From assembly GCF_900963305.1 (NCBI RefSeq), contig NC_042531.1, forward strand, positions 8,420,480-8,484,479: a stretch of DNA of 64,000 nt, written 5' to 3'. The notes beneath the pieces are model-generated. The model saw only the letters and a program-made list of their open reading frames with translations, ran no database searches and had not been told where the DNA came from. Position 1 is the first letter of the stretch, and every line of letters begins with the position of its first letter. Source of the DNA: Echeneis naucrates (lineage: Eukaryota > Chordata > Actinopteri > Carangiformes > Echeneidae). The position numbers and the translations under genes were made by a program. This document shows positions 14,170 to 34,100 of the stretch, one piece after another.

Positions 14170-15651
14170 AAAAAGACAATCAGTTGTTATTTCACATCAT
14201 TTGTATGACACAAGTAAGCACAAATCTTGTCAAGATTTCTAATTATATCATCACACCTGAGATGATTTTAGAACAGCAGCTTCTACCTCACTGACACTCA
14301 TTTTGAAAACACTATAAGATACTATGTTTTCCAGAGTCAAGGTGAACATTTTAAACCAAGCATATGTGTTAACACTGAAATCTGACATTTATTCAGTCAG
14401 CAACACAGTGGTTCTGACTATTAACAATCATGGCCCTTTTTTTAAAACCAGCCTTGAGTTATTAAGAGAAGTAAAATAATAATAAAAAAAAATCATAAAC
14501 ATGTAGAGGATGCAAACTCTTAGTTTAAAATAGTTTTTCCAAACTGGCCCATTGTCTAGTGAGTAGTGCACACACAGTCCCAGTAATCAGTGTAATCACT
14601 TCTGTTTCAAGTCACATTGAGTGGTAACATTTGTGCTTCATGCTATAATACCAGTAACGAACTGGCCACAGTAGTTTAATTATGAATAAAATAGCAAAAA
14701 AAAATAAATAAATAAAACACTGAAATGGTTAAAGATACTTTGACAAGCACCTTAGATAGATAGGGAAAATACAACCTATGTATGTATTTATATAGCACTC
14801 ATCAGATGAGTGGGAGTTTTTACTACTCAAATATATAACTGATTTCTTAGGGCACCTTTTTTTGAGATTGTTGCTCATATAAGGGGATAAAATGATGTAT
14901 TCCAAGTTTAAGTGAGTATATTTCCAGGATTAAAATTATACGAGTGTAGAATGACCCCCAAGGATTAGAAATGCCTGCTATTCAAAAAAGTATGTTAAAA
15001 GAAATCACATCTTTTTTTTCTGGTTTTATCAATGAGTCCTGTCAGTTACGTTGACATTTTTACTGAATAGCCTCATTACCAAATAATAGAGGAAAATCTG
15101 ATGTCTGTCAGACATGTAAATCAACCATAGGTGTATAAAAAGTAACTGGCTAATCTTTAATTATTGCCGAAACTGTCTGCCTGATCAAATTCTCGAGCTT
15201 ACCGTATACATCACCATGTGGCAGCTCCAGTACTGCCCTGAAACAATGCTGCAACAAGTGTGCTACATTTCCTTACATCAGTAGTCAAATACGTGAGTGA
15301 AATCATAAATGTTAAAAAAGATTTGAAGTCTTAGAAAAAAATCCCTCATACATTGCTTTATGTACATGGTACATAAAGTTTTCTAGTTCCCTTTCACATC
15401 AACTCCACACAATAGACAGCATTGTGGCCTTTTTTGTTTAACAATTCTAAGTGTTCCAATATGCAAATGTAATGTTATCTAATGCAACAGCATACTGGGA
15501 ATTTCTGTACTATACAAGGTGGGGATAAAAATAGATTTAGGAGGAACTTGTTCCTCCTATTACACCACCTCAGGAGGTGCTCTACGGCTTTCAAATAAAG
15601 GATTTAAATGTCATTTACCTCAAGGATCGTGTTATGAAATTATAGATAATT

Positions 15652-18600
15652 TTATGTGGTGAAGCGGTAATAAAGGCGACTGTCTTGAAAGCCATACTCC
15701 TGGTTAATGCACTGAAGAACACCGCCCTGCTGTAAACGAATCCCATAGAGTACCGCCTCACCACAGTCCTGAGCCAGGCCCACCTGTTGAAGCCACTCCA
15801 CAAGTTCACAGCCAAGAAAGCAGTCCACCACCGTCCTCCTTCCACACCTGAAAGTCAAAAGAAGCATTCACCCAAAAGTCTGTTCGATTTTCTTGACAGA
15901 TAGCTACAAGAAACAGAAAACCAGAGAGAGCCCAAAGACAAGAGTGTTGTTTTAGTATATAGTGGTTTGTGAATTACTCAACAACATACATGTCAAACTT
16001 GAGGCCTGTGGGAAACACCCAGCCTGCAAGATCATTTCATATGTCAAACTTTTAGTGACCTGGTGGTATGAGGCAATCATAACACTCATAATACAAATCC
16101 CATAATGCAGCACAGCAGCAGCCGTGTTGAAAATTAGGCTACCTGCGAGCACCCTAATTCCCGCTTCCCTGATAGCACATCAATCAGGCATCTGTGGAAG
16201 TTTACAAGTAACAGCGCATACAGTTACATTTAAGCTTGCACCTAAAAATGGTCAAATGAAAAGTGGACTTTGACAACATGGGCTTTCAAAACAGGTGGGT
16301 GTATATGTTTATTGACATTGCTGGTAGACCTGTGTGTCCTGTTTGTGGAGCTGATGTGGCTGGAATTAAAAAAAAAATAAAATAACAAATCCAATTTACA
16401 AGTTTGCATCAGCATGGTCATGTTTTGAAATTTTATCATTTTGGCAGCAGATATTTTTAATGGAAAACAAATTATTTGCAAATTTATTTATTTTACTGGA
16501 AAAAGTATAGTTTTGGCCCCTTGAGTGATTGAGTGTGACACCCCGACTCAAAAAGATTTGTAGAAAAATATTTTCGCAGAAACATCTGACTGCAGTAGCA
16601 GAGAGTACAAGTAGGTGTTCTCACCTTCTCTTTTTCACAATGTCATGAAAACACTGTTCTTTGTGGTATTTGATAAACTGCATGGTTGTCATTCTAACAT
16701 CTTCTGGTAAATCACTCGGCAGCTGTTCTTCTTGCTTCTTTCCATACCATAGATTCCGTAACCTAAAGACCATTCACAATAACAAAATTTATAAAAGGCA
16801 AGGACACAGTATATGGAATCATTTGTAAGTTTACCAAAGCTTTAAATGTATTTTACCTCTTTTTAAATGGCAATATAATCAAATGCTTGTCCAGCCCAAA
16901 GAGAGCAAAAGAGAGTAAACCCTGGGAACAGAAAACATGTCAAAACACTGTATGACAACATATACTTACAATTTCAGTCTGACATTATTTGAGCCTAACC
17001 TGTCCATAGTTAGCCACAGCGCAGAAGAACACCAGCTCCAAGTAGAGTCTACCAGGAACGCGGTTGAATAGCAACCACAAGCAACTGGACAAGTTCTGTG
17101 AAAACAGCAATTAAGGTTTGAACAGCCTTAAAAGTTGAGTATTAATAATTTCTTCTAAATATTTTTAGACTCACAGAAACCACACCATATCAGAGTTAAT
17201 GGAATTAACATTACATATTTTAATATGATATTATATACTTTTGTTATTAAATGGGTTTCTTTGGATAAGTCTTCCTCTGACACTGACAGAAGGTAGAAAT
17301 TACACAGCTCAACCACTTGTGTCTGATTTGGTTTGTGATGCGCTAAATATAATAATGCAGGTAGAAAGAGCGACTTCATGTGTGGTAGTGAAAGGTGGTG
17401 GTTTACTCACAGCAAGCAAGCTGACAGTCAGAAGCAGACATAAGAGCACATGACGGGCCACTTGTCTATCTGCAACCTGTTGGAGCTCTTCCACTTGGAC
17501 AAGCAGACAGTCTGTTGACTCGCATCTATTCTCACACTGACCTGTGGGGTGAGGGGATGGAGGAATTTAAAATACTGATTCAGGAACTTTAGAAAAAAGG
17601 TTGCATTTTCCTTGAACAAATCTTCAATTCATGGTTGTTGGGTGCCAATATGAATGACAATCCTTCTCATTTGCTTATCAATACAATACCTGTGAGAGGG
17701 GCTGGCGCGTTGTTAATATTTGTACTGATGATCATGTCAGGCATGGGCTGGGGTGGTGCACAGTCACATATGAGGCATTCTGATAACAAAGTGAAAGTCA
17801 AAGTGACTGCAACACCAGTGCTGTTCATACCAGATGGAAAGAGATGGTGCATTGCAATGGCAATTAATATGAACTCATTTGCTGAAATGACATTACATGA
17901 CAAGTAAAAGTCATACTGAATATTTTTGACGGGATCATTTCTAAGAAGTAAATTCTTCTAATTATTATCATCAAGGAACTTAGCTGTTCACTCCAGATAA
18001 GTACATCCAGCAAGTTCTCTTTCTCCATGTTTTATCACTCAACTATTGTGGCTGTACTTTCAATATTGGAAGTAGAAACTGTGTCTTTACTCAGTGTCAA
18101 GTAAGTGACACCTCTAAACAAACTTACTAGATTTGATTTTTCAAGTGCTTGTTGTAAACTAAAGTACCTCTGTTGAGCTCTGATGGTGTATTGGGCTCAA
18201 CCAATGTTTGATTCCCTGGTTCAACCTCAGTTATAAAATCCTCTCCAGTGCCAAATGAAGGGTTGTCCTCTTGGATTTCGTCATTCTGGGCCCAGCTTCC
18301 TCTACTGAGACACACAAGTGAACCCCCTCCCAGCAACAGGCTGAAGGCAACTATGACTATGGTGCAAATGATCTGTCAATATACATAAACATGGTATTTA
18401 GACTTTTAAGCAATTGTCATGTGGGTACTTAACAGATTCTAACCACCAGGAGAACAGGAATACAACTGTCATTCATGTTGTTACCTGCTCTTTGCCGTAA
18501 AAGAATGATGAGTCAATAGTGCCAGACATTTTTTTGCCACATATGAGCAATGCTGCAGTTACTAAGGTTGGAACCCTGTTAATAGAGAAGAAAACTTTAC

Positions 18601-21600
18601 ACACACACACAAAAGAACATCACCGATAGCATAAAAAAGTCAAACAAAAGTTTTAGGGAGCGAAACCATCCAACACTGAAATCCTGGTCCAACTGTCATT
18701 GTAGTTCCACCTCTTAATGAACCAGATAAACGAGTGTGGTTTCATTTCTGTCTACAAAGTGACTCACCCCCAGCCTATTATGACGAACACACCCGGAGAG
18801 ACTCTTGTATCCTTGCGATTTTTCATGAGCACAAGTGAGAGTGCTATCAAACCTAAAAAAAAAGTATGAAAGAATAGCAATCAAACCTCATAAATGAGAA
18901 TACTTCTATGTAATACTAAATAGTTTAATGTGAGGTTGATGTGAGCAGATGGGTGTGTGCATTCACAACATACCAGGCCACACATAAGTACTGTAGAGCG
19001 AGATACATAATAATGTGAAAGTCAGGACCTGCCCAATGAAGCTATCTCCTTTTACCACGAATTTCCACAGGATCATCCCGATACAAGTTAGAAACTGGAG
19101 AGGAAATAAAAATAAAATGATTGATTGGTGTAAGGTTTCACTTACAGCTAGATTTCTTTTGTCAGTTTAATAATGGAATGACAAAACCTATTCAGGTTGA
19201 TTGTGCATGTGTGTTTACCTGTGCCACGAAAAGGTTGACAGTGAACATATGAGGTAGCTTCTTGAATTTCTTGCTTAAAATCATAACAGCAATTGTCCAC
19301 ACCTGTCAGAGAAAAGAGGCATTTTGAATTCTCCATGTTTACCAACACAAAGACTTGTGTGCTGATGCTAAATCAAACTACTATTTAAGCTTTCAAGAGA
19401 CGGATTAAATTATTTAACCAAAGGACATCTTTAAGAAGTACAAAATACAAGATACCACAGAAAACAAACAATATAAGTCTGTATAGACTGTGTCATTCTT
19501 TATATATACATATTTCATTAGAAATAGGCAGAAGTAAGAAGGAATTAGGAAGTAAGTTTGTGAAACATTCACTTGCACATCCTCCAAGCGATAGCCCCTT
19601 TTTAGGTTAAAAGGTGTACCAGTTTCGCTTTATCTGTCTGAAACAATGCAATGATAGAAACCAAACTCAGTGAATTGTGTTAAAAACTATGATTTTTCTG
19701 AAAGTGGTCTCTCAACTGATGTGACATGACACGTTTTTGAAAAAATGCTTCATAAAGCTTTTTTAACATCACTCTTCACCTCAGTTCCCACAACATAAAA
19801 AAAAAACCAATAAGATGATAGAAAGTCACCTACAACTTATAAAACATTATCCAATATGTGCATAATATATTATAATGAAGTGACTAGTTGGTGCTCACCA
19901 TTGCAACTACACTGACTATGCTTATATTAAAGCTGACACTCTGCAGTGAGTTCATCAAAAACTGAGGATCCATCCAGCGGCTTGACAGTAACCAAGCAGA
20001 TACATACATAATCGGCGCTGAGAGAAAAGTGCTGATCACCATCCCAGAGGTTACCTGTTGAAAAGAAGAATACAAAATTAAGTTGCAAAGGAAAAACGCA
20101 GTACAGTGGCGAGATGGCAGATAGAAAGCTGGTGGGTAGATTAAAACAACTTACAACTTCTAGCTCTGCATTATAGTAGACTGCATAGATAGCCACACTC
20201 GGTGCAGTGGGAAACACTCCATACAAAAAGGCATAATTGGAGAGGCTTGAATGGTTCAAACTACTGGTGTTGGAGTTGTCCAACAGATCCACCATGTCTT
20301 TACAAATCAGAGGCATTAGCAACCTGAAAGTCAAATCAGAACGTTTATGTTATGAGACGTTTTTTGAGGGTTTAGGTAAAATTATTCTGTGAAATGCAAA
20401 GCTGTGCAAACATTTACACACACAAGCTATTATTATGCTACACCCTGCTGATCCCTCTTAATATGTCATCCATTCAGTAAAAGGTATTTGGTCTCAAAGA
20501 GGTCTGAGTCATCCAAGCTATCAGTAGAAAGCACATATTCAGAGAGCTTTTTTAAGCTCTCACTTGCTGACTCTGTCTATGATGTCTCATTATGAAATTG
20601 CAAGGTCATCTGATTACACAAGGTCATTTCTTATACAAAATGACCATCAGTTGCAGGGAAGACGTTGGTGTTTCACACTCACAGCTTTGCGGTGATGAGT
20701 AATATCAGAGTAACAACTGTGGATCTTGTCAGTTTCCTTAACTGCCCCACCATGGACAGACCCAAATAGAACAGAGCTGCTCCCCCAAAAGAGTTGGCCA
20801 AGCCATCAACAAACTCTGCCATGAAGGCAGGAATTGTCTGGTGCAGGACAAAGTGGGCGATGATGCCGATGACAACCATGAATACAATGGGGTTCTTCAA
20901 GACTTGTAGCACTACGAGTCCCGCTATCAGAATTTTGGTTTGCTGGTGGTTTCCCTCATCCTTCCACTTCTGGATCTCACAAAAAGCAAAACCGATGGGA
21001 TTTAGAAGCATCAGGGACACAGGAGCAACCAGATAGATGTACTGCAGGTACTCTGGATACGTGTTCTGGTATAGGGCTTCAACTGGGGATAAAGATATTA
21101 CAGATGGTTCAGTAAGCTGGAATGTGGCAAGGCTGCAGTCAAGACACTTAATAAACAACAAAACCTGAGTACTCGGATCGATCTGGCTTTTGCTATATTT
21201 CACAGTAGAAGGTTGAATACATGCAAAGCTGCTCTAACATACAGTGGGTGAACAATATTCCAAAAAGATTTCTTTAAAATAAACAAAAAAATGTAAAAAA
21301 AAAACTGCGCACACATGCTGCAAAAAAACCAAGATGGTTCTTTCACAAACCATGCAGAAGTATGCTGTATATGTAGTATGTAGAATGCTTTTATATCCAA
21401 TTCAGTAAACTAAGGTTGAAAGTGTAGCAAATGTATGATGATGCATTAGTTTTGACGTGCATGAAGACACTGATTACAGCTACAGCACTGTGGGTGGTGG
21501 GCTTTACGGCATCACACTCACCTATAGGATATCCCAAAGCAAAGTCGTTGCTCTGTGTGGCAAATATAGAGAAAAGGCCAGCTTTGCTGTAGCGGCTGTC

Positions 21601-21966
21601 AGGACTGGCGACTATCAGTGTGAGCACACAGACGATGACAAACACCGACACTTTGGCCACCAGGATGCTCCACAGAAAAGACCAGATGACATCTCCAAAG
21701 TCCAGCAGCACCATGTTTTTGAAGAGCAGCGCCGGGAGGGCGAATTTGGACACAAAGTTCCCCAGTCCTTTGGCCTGGGTCGGGGTGATGATGTTTGCCC
21801 TCCCGGCGACATATCCGCACAGGATTATCCCAAAACACTCCAGCAGAGCCGGGAAGAGCTTTTCAATGGTCATCGCGGAAGAGAGAGCCGGACCGTCCGG
21901 GTCTTCCTCCCCGGAGGAGGAGTAGTTGAACACGGAGGGTCCGTCCGGGGTCTCCATCGCGCCCAT
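15652..21966 (-). CDS. gpr155: GPR155 / LYCHOS lysosomal cholesterol sensor, fifteen coding exons
   Basis: Coding exons in order: 21522-21966, 20683-21082, 20155-20323, 19899-20054, 19219-19302, 18974-19094, 18768-18852, 18485-18575, 18168-18372, 17690-17881, 17411-17541, 17000-17095, 16857-16921, 16625-16762, 15652-15847. They encode 857 residues (human 870), all in phase. Residues about 35-390 form a PIN/auxin-carrier-like permease unit (LFPALLECFGIILCGYVAGR at 37-56, ATQSNDFALGYPIVEALY, NYAFLYGVFPTAPSVAIYAV). A GPCR-like helical bundle follows, then a Cys-rich soluble loop, and a C-terminal DEP domain (about 765-857; CGRRTVVDCFLGCELVEWL, YGIRLQQGGVLQ). Known of the family: the protein sits in the lysosomal membrane, senses cholesterol and relays it to mTORC1 via GATOR1. 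The exon at 17690-17881 was assigned from phase, splice sites and weak similarity. Without it the protein would be 793 residues. Zebrafish has more than one copy, so the symbol may need an a/b suffix. Confidence 0.94.
15988..16544 (+). mobile_element. Internally deleted hAT-type transposon with BED zinc-finger relic
   Basis: The left end (TGTCAAACTTGAGGCCTGTG at 15991-16010) pairs imperfectly with the right end (GGCCCCTTGAGTGATTGAGT then GTGACACCCC, finishing at 16544), as in the terminal repeats of the ZBED/GTF2IRD2-like hAT group. Between them lies a relic reading DIAGRPVCPVCGADV, the CxxC half of a BED finger, preceded by NRWVYMF. The rest of the transposase is missing, so this is a deletion derivative of about 0.56 kb. 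It lies in the last intron of gpr155. The frame upstream of the relic holds a stop codon. A target duplication could not be fixed: ACTCAA occurs on both sides but not at equal distances. Confidence 0.6.
17690..17881 (-). CDS. gpr155: gpr155 variable-loop exon (inferred)
   Basis: A 192-nt phase 1-1 open segment lies between TTTCAG and a GTATTG donor, in the intron between the exons at 18168-18372 and 17411-17541. It reads ANEFILIAIAMHHLF, then ends SECLICDCAPPQPMPDMI and ISTNINNAPAPLTG. Its Cys pattern resembles the human ETSCCSCSM...IANTSTSEPV stretch just before the conserved RCxSxxC motif. It brings the protein to within 13 residues of the human length. Similarity is low, as expected for a fast-evolving loop, so transcript evidence is needed. 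Confidence 0.6.
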
Positions 21967-22560
21967 CGTCGATCGGTTGGCGGATTACGGTGGCTGGCTG
22001 GTCATGTCAGCGCCGAGGTCCTGTGACTGCGGTGGAAAGAGGGAGGACGCGGTTTAAGGAGAGATCTCAGGGAGTTACACCCCCAAAGAGGCCGTAACTT
22101 TTACTCCATCTCCGTGTGCGGGCTGTGTGTCTTTCTAAACGACAGATCTGAAGTGTAGAGCTGTGAAGCTGTTAACGCTAATTTTCTTCTTAAATCACAG
22201 ATTTGAAGTGTCCCTCACCTCTGACAGCTGTGCCCCCTTCATGAACCATGTGCCTCCGACACGGCGCCGGCGGAGGAGCTAACAGTTAGCCGGCCGGAGA
22301 GTCACCGTCGACGGGCGGTCCGACTGCTCCGTCAGCCCGCTAACGCTGAGCTGTCGGCGGGACTTCGGTCGTCTTTGTCGGTGTTTCTCCGTCGTGCCCG
22401 TGGAAATGCCACTTTAGAGCCCACTCAGCAACTTTCGTAATCCGCGATTCGTCCGTCCAACTGCACCAATGGTGTGTCGAGCTCCCGGGCAGAGGGGCGG
22501 GCCCGGGCTCAGCCTCTGACCGACACCGGGGGAAACATGAACTGTATCCATGAGCCCAAA
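21967..22560 (-). promoter_or_regulatory. gpr155: gpr155 promoter, CpG-rich
   Basis: DNA upstream of the gpr155 start is GC-rich, with many CpG sites and CCGG/GGCGCC words (densest 22255-22370), in contrast to the AT-rich surroundings. This fits a housekeeping CpG-island promoter. The 5' UTR end is not visible. Confidence 0.5.
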
Positions 22561-23868
22561 GCTCACATAAATGTCTGAAGAACAAACACAAGTACACAGT
22601 GACAACAAACCATGAACTTTGGCCTAACGACCCCCAATCACATACAGTAAGTCAGAGGAAAAAAAACACAAATCCTAGTCCCAATCAAATTTGCATTTCA
22701 GTTAAATCAGGAAATTGTGTACATACAAATGTTTGTGTGTATTTAAAATCCCACTCGTATATCAATAAATGTTCCTCCTTCATATTCCTCTGTCAGCATT
22801 ATATTCTCGGGAGTTGCCTTCATTTATGATTCTTATCTATAATTCTGGACAAATTCGAAATGTACTTTGTTCCTCTTCTCTGAACAGCTGCATGTCTGTC
22901 TGGTCCTCCCACTACCATCTTGTCATATGAAAGCTGACTAGAGAGGAAGTGGTTACTAAGAGTCACATCAAGCATAAAGAAATATTATTTTGCAACCTTG
23001 AGGCTTTCAAAGGGCATAATTGAGCTTCATTACATCCTGAATACCAAGTTAAACAAAACTGTCAGCATTAAAAAGTAAGGAGTGCTTGGTCAGCAACATT
23101 TCTAGATGGTTCTATATATCTTACATGGAAAGAGCTTTGTTGAACTTCTTTGTTCACTGTTTCATATATTTTGTCAAACAACAAGCAAAGCATCAAAATT
23201 CATTATCGAATGCTATTATACAAAGTCAGATAAAGTTATATTGTGTTTTTCATGCCGTCATGTTAGCGGCAGGATATATAGACCCTTACATTGTACGATA
23301 ATGACAGCGTCATGTTTTGCCTTTGATAAGTTAACCAAAGACAGGCCTGTGCCACACAGAGTTGTCAGAGGAACTGGACTCAGAGGGCTTCTGTTGTCAA
23401 AATCTTCTTCCTTGATTTTATCACAGGTTGATGATATAAAATAAAAGTAATCAGGTCAAAGCATATGCTAGAACTAAAAATGTGAAGGTGGAAATTCACA
23501 GCCATATTTGAATATCAAATATATGGTTGGTAGAAAAATTTACACACACAATATCATGCAAAACAAACAAGTACACAGCGAAGAGAGGCACAATTTGAGC
23601 AGCTTCAGGGAGTTGGTTATTGTTTGCCAAAAGATCTATTATGTCCTTCCAAATGACCCACAACTGTGGGAGGATCTGAATCAAAAAATTAGACTTACGC
23701 ATTAATTTTGTTGTCAGCACTAATTTATCTTTATATTACATAAAATTAAATTTTTGTATTTACCAGTGGGTGGTTTTCATGACACCTAAATGATCTTTTG
23801 GTTTAAGTCACATAGAATTTATCAAGAAAAACACAACATACAAAAATCAAGGAAATTGAGAAAACCCC
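22561..23868. other. gpr155-chrna1 intergenic DNA
   Basis: AT-rich and without a recognised gene. In human the WIPF1 gene occupies this interval. No WIPF1-like proline-rich or WH2 exon is seen here, and the space is too small for that gene. Open frames at 23496-23720 exist on both strands; a weak resemblance to gpr155 exon 3 is listed as a finding. Confidence 0.5.
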
Positions 23869-23874
23869 TTTAAT
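23869..23874 (-). terminator. chrna1: Possible chrna1 poly(A) signal (ATTAAA)
   Basis: TTTAAT on the plus strand reads ATTAAA on the minus strand, about 225 bp after the chrna1 stop. It is a variant signal and the nearest good candidate. Confidence 0.3.
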
Positions 23875-24097
23875 TAACTTGTTTCCTATAAACACAATAT
23901 TATATACAACACATCCCTCTGATATCTTCAGAAGAGTGCAATTCTTCAAAATCCACATGCAAACAAACAGAAGCTTCCATAAGATTTCGCAATATTATAA
24001 TGCAGAATAATACAGCTCCAGAAACAAAGGAAATAGGTTTCACATTGTTTAACAAAATTATTCAAGGTCAAACTGGTAAAATGTCGGGCATGGGCCT

Positions 24098-30834
<6,737 letters not shown>

Positions 30835-31137
30835 TCTTGTCAATACACCAAGGCATCCAAAACCAAGATCCAACTTCAGCACGCTGCCTGCTGACCACTG
30901 GAGGATTAAAAAGGCTTGAGCCACCTAAAACATTTTTTCTGCTCTGGCAATTGACTAACTGTACGACTGTCAGGCTCTCCACTGGCACACTTGTTGTTAT
31001 TGTCTGACAGTGGATGTGAGTCACTGCCTGCCAATTCTTGTTATTTGAGAGGGCCACATTCCTTGTCATCTGTTATAAGATCAACATGCCAGAGTAATCC
31101 ACCGCTGAAATATCTCATCTTGAACTTGGTCCCTCAC

Positions 31138-31143
31138 CAGCTG
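31138..31143. promoter_or_regulatory. CAGCTG E-box upstream of chrna1
   Basis: CAGCTG, the preferred site of myogenic bHLH factors, lies 304 bp before the chrna1 start codon. Alpha-1 receptor promoters are known to depend on such E-boxes. A CACTTG (inverted CAAGTG) is also present near 30987. Function is inferred. Confidence 0.3.
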
Positions 31144-34100
31144 GAGTTGCAGCAACGTGTTCTCTACCTTCATTTTTTTCTATCACTGATAAATTATTTA
31201 TGTTTTCATATAAGCTACAGGTATATGTGGCAATGCTGTGTGCTGTTTTGTTCAACAGAATAATCTACATATGGTTCATTTTAATTCAGGTGAGGTATGA
31301 TATAAGAGGTATAATTTCAAGTTTTGGATTGTTGTTTTGTTCCTTCTTGTTTTTTTACCATGTAGCTGACAAATTCTGTCCTAAAGCTTTTCTTCAAACT
31401 CCATGGTCCTCATCAGTAAATCCAGTTGCTTTTTATTTACTTTGTGTGTACTCAAGAAAATATAAAATAAAATAAGTGAACATCTCCAATTCACTACAAC
31501 ATAGAATTTGTTATATAAGAAATACTGATTTCGTTCTGAGAATGAGAATGAATGATATATTGAGTAAGAAACTCAGAGTTGCCTACGGCACATAAAAGTT
31601 TTTGTGACAAAGAAGATCTTAAGTATTTGGTATGAAAATGGCTCTGGTCATTAAGATATTGCTCAGTGAACTCTCTTGTGCACTGGGGAATAAATAAAGA
31701 AGAATCTATTTCTTGAAGATGAATGGTTATTTTAAAAATAAACTGTATATAATGTGCATACCTAATGATATTTATTTTATATTTAAGTCTACTTATTTAT
31801 ACAGGTTTTCAATATTGCAAATCTCTAAATGGTAAATGTCAGTGAAGATGAATGCACAGCTAAGTAAGGATGAGGTAAGTGAGAGGAGCAGGGAAATGTG
31901 TTTTAATTTTCTGCTTTGTTTGTCAGGGGTAAAATGATCAGTATTTAGTTTACTTTTGTTTTTCTTTTTTTCTTTTTTTTGCATTATAAACGCTTTCCAT
32001 ATTTGAGATTATAACAATGCATATCTTTTACTATATTGGCATTCATTATCTGTTTATGTACCAGTTCTCACTTAGGGGCACCAACAGAAGAAGTTATTTT
32101 AACACTTAAATCTGCTTACAGCTGCATTATAGCGAGCTTATTAAATCTTTCTGATGGTGCAAAGCGAAATATCACTATTTTAGTTTCAGTGGCATTTCCC
32201 TGAATGATGAACACTTGTTTATTTTGAGATTATTCTCACAGTGCTTCCCAATCGAGACCCCCCTCTAAAAATAAATGATGAATTCTCTCAGATAATTCAG
32301 ATTGTCAGACAGCTTTGTGTTTCCTGGGGGCCAGGTGTTTCAGCCATATCTCCTTTCTTTGCTCTGCTCTACTACATCCTATAAGGCCTTCAATGGGTCA
32401 GGCAACTCAATTTCCTCACATCCCCACTCCGTTCAATCAGCCAGTCACTCAACCAGAAGCCTCATTCATCTCACTTAGGGACGAATGACCATTTTGGCAA
32501 TGTCTGAATTAAGAGAGATTTGTTTCAACCCTCCCTTCTTTTCTCTTCACAGTCACACAGGCCACCTGACTTTACACCAAGCTTGTGCTATGTTCCTTCC
32601 TCCAAGTCTGTCATGTAACACATGGCATCATTGTACTGGCTCCGTCAATCTTAAATCAGGCAGACACCTTTTGCACTTTGTTCGCTGTTCTTTATAATAC
32701 TTGTAATTTCCAGCCGCTAGAGGACAGTAAACTGTGCGTTTAGATCTGCACTGTAAGTGATTAAACGTTCAGTGAATTGCATGAAAGTGTCTTTGTGTAA
32801 TATTCACAGGGTTGGATGAAAACTGGACAACATACTGGATGTTCATGCCTCAATGAAGATTAAGAGGATTAGAGTTTTCATAGAGGAGATTAAGATGTGT
32901 GTAGATTAATATATTTTATATGACGTTCAAATATAAATATAGAACATCCAGCAAAATAGTTTGAATCCCACATTGTGATTATCATTATTTATTAATTTAT
33001 TTTTCGGAGAACAATTAAAAATTCTGCTGATTTAATAAAATGTACTATTGACTGTTTATGTATGTATGCATGAGTTGTATATTGTATTTAAAACTCAAGC
33101 ACAGCAGCATTCATAATCTACCTTTTGATATCATTAATACTAAGCATTTTTTATGTGAGATGCAAAAATTATGTTTAAATAATACTTCACACGGCTAAAC
33201 AGCATATTTTCTTTAGATTTCATCATTTAGAAATGTAGTCAGCTGCAGCAATGAAAGCATTAAAATATAGTCAACAGAAAAAGGTCAGCAATCTCACGGA
33301 TCGCAGTCTTTCAAATATAGTCTCATTACTGCACATTCACTATAAATGGATATCACTCCAGCATGGTGTTATCATGCAGTCTGATGGAGAGATACAAAGT
33401 GCAATCTCTTTATTTGTGTGGTTACCTCCTATCATGGTCAATACATCATGCAGATGAAGGTATGATATATTTCAAATTGCTGATAATGGCAGAGGAGGCT
33501 AAACGGTTCGAGGAAAATCCAATTTTGCCACACAATAACCACCGTCAGGACTGAATTTGGCTTCCATTAACTAGTGCGATGTGGTCACAAAACCCGAGTG
33601 ATTAAGTGTCAAACAGTGATTGCTTCTCAGAAGCTTTGACGGGAAAATGGAGGCTCAATGGTTAAAACACAGGGAGTGGCCAAACATGAAGCTGCAGAAA
33701 ACCTACCACAGAAAAATTAAGCATGGTTACATTAAAAATGGTCTGTCTGTAACACCCCTATGTCCGCATTCACTGCAGAATGTAGGTAAACAAACTACCC
33801 AGACCACTTAAACTGTGTGCTGCAGAGATCACACAATAAGGTGCTAATATCTGTGCAAGGCTGGCTCTTGGAAATTGCTCGGAAAGACATAACCTCAAAT
33901 GCATAAATTTCATTTGACACAATTTGCACATATATGCAGTAATTAACAGTCTCCCTTGCTGTTGGTATAATGTGGTCGGTTTTAATCTCACACTGAATCA
34001 GTCTGACTGACATAATGTTGGAGGGGGTTGTGTACAGGCACATGGAATTTGGCTTTTGGGCACAAGTTGTCATTATGAATATGTAGACTAAAGGACAATC

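Noticed and set aside
21457-22026. Long plus-strand frame opposite gpr155 exon 1
   Set aside because: Shadow of the real exon; no family resemblance and no splice or start context.
22561-24097. Remnants of WIPF1
   Set aside because: No proline-rich or WH2-type coding text was found on either strand.
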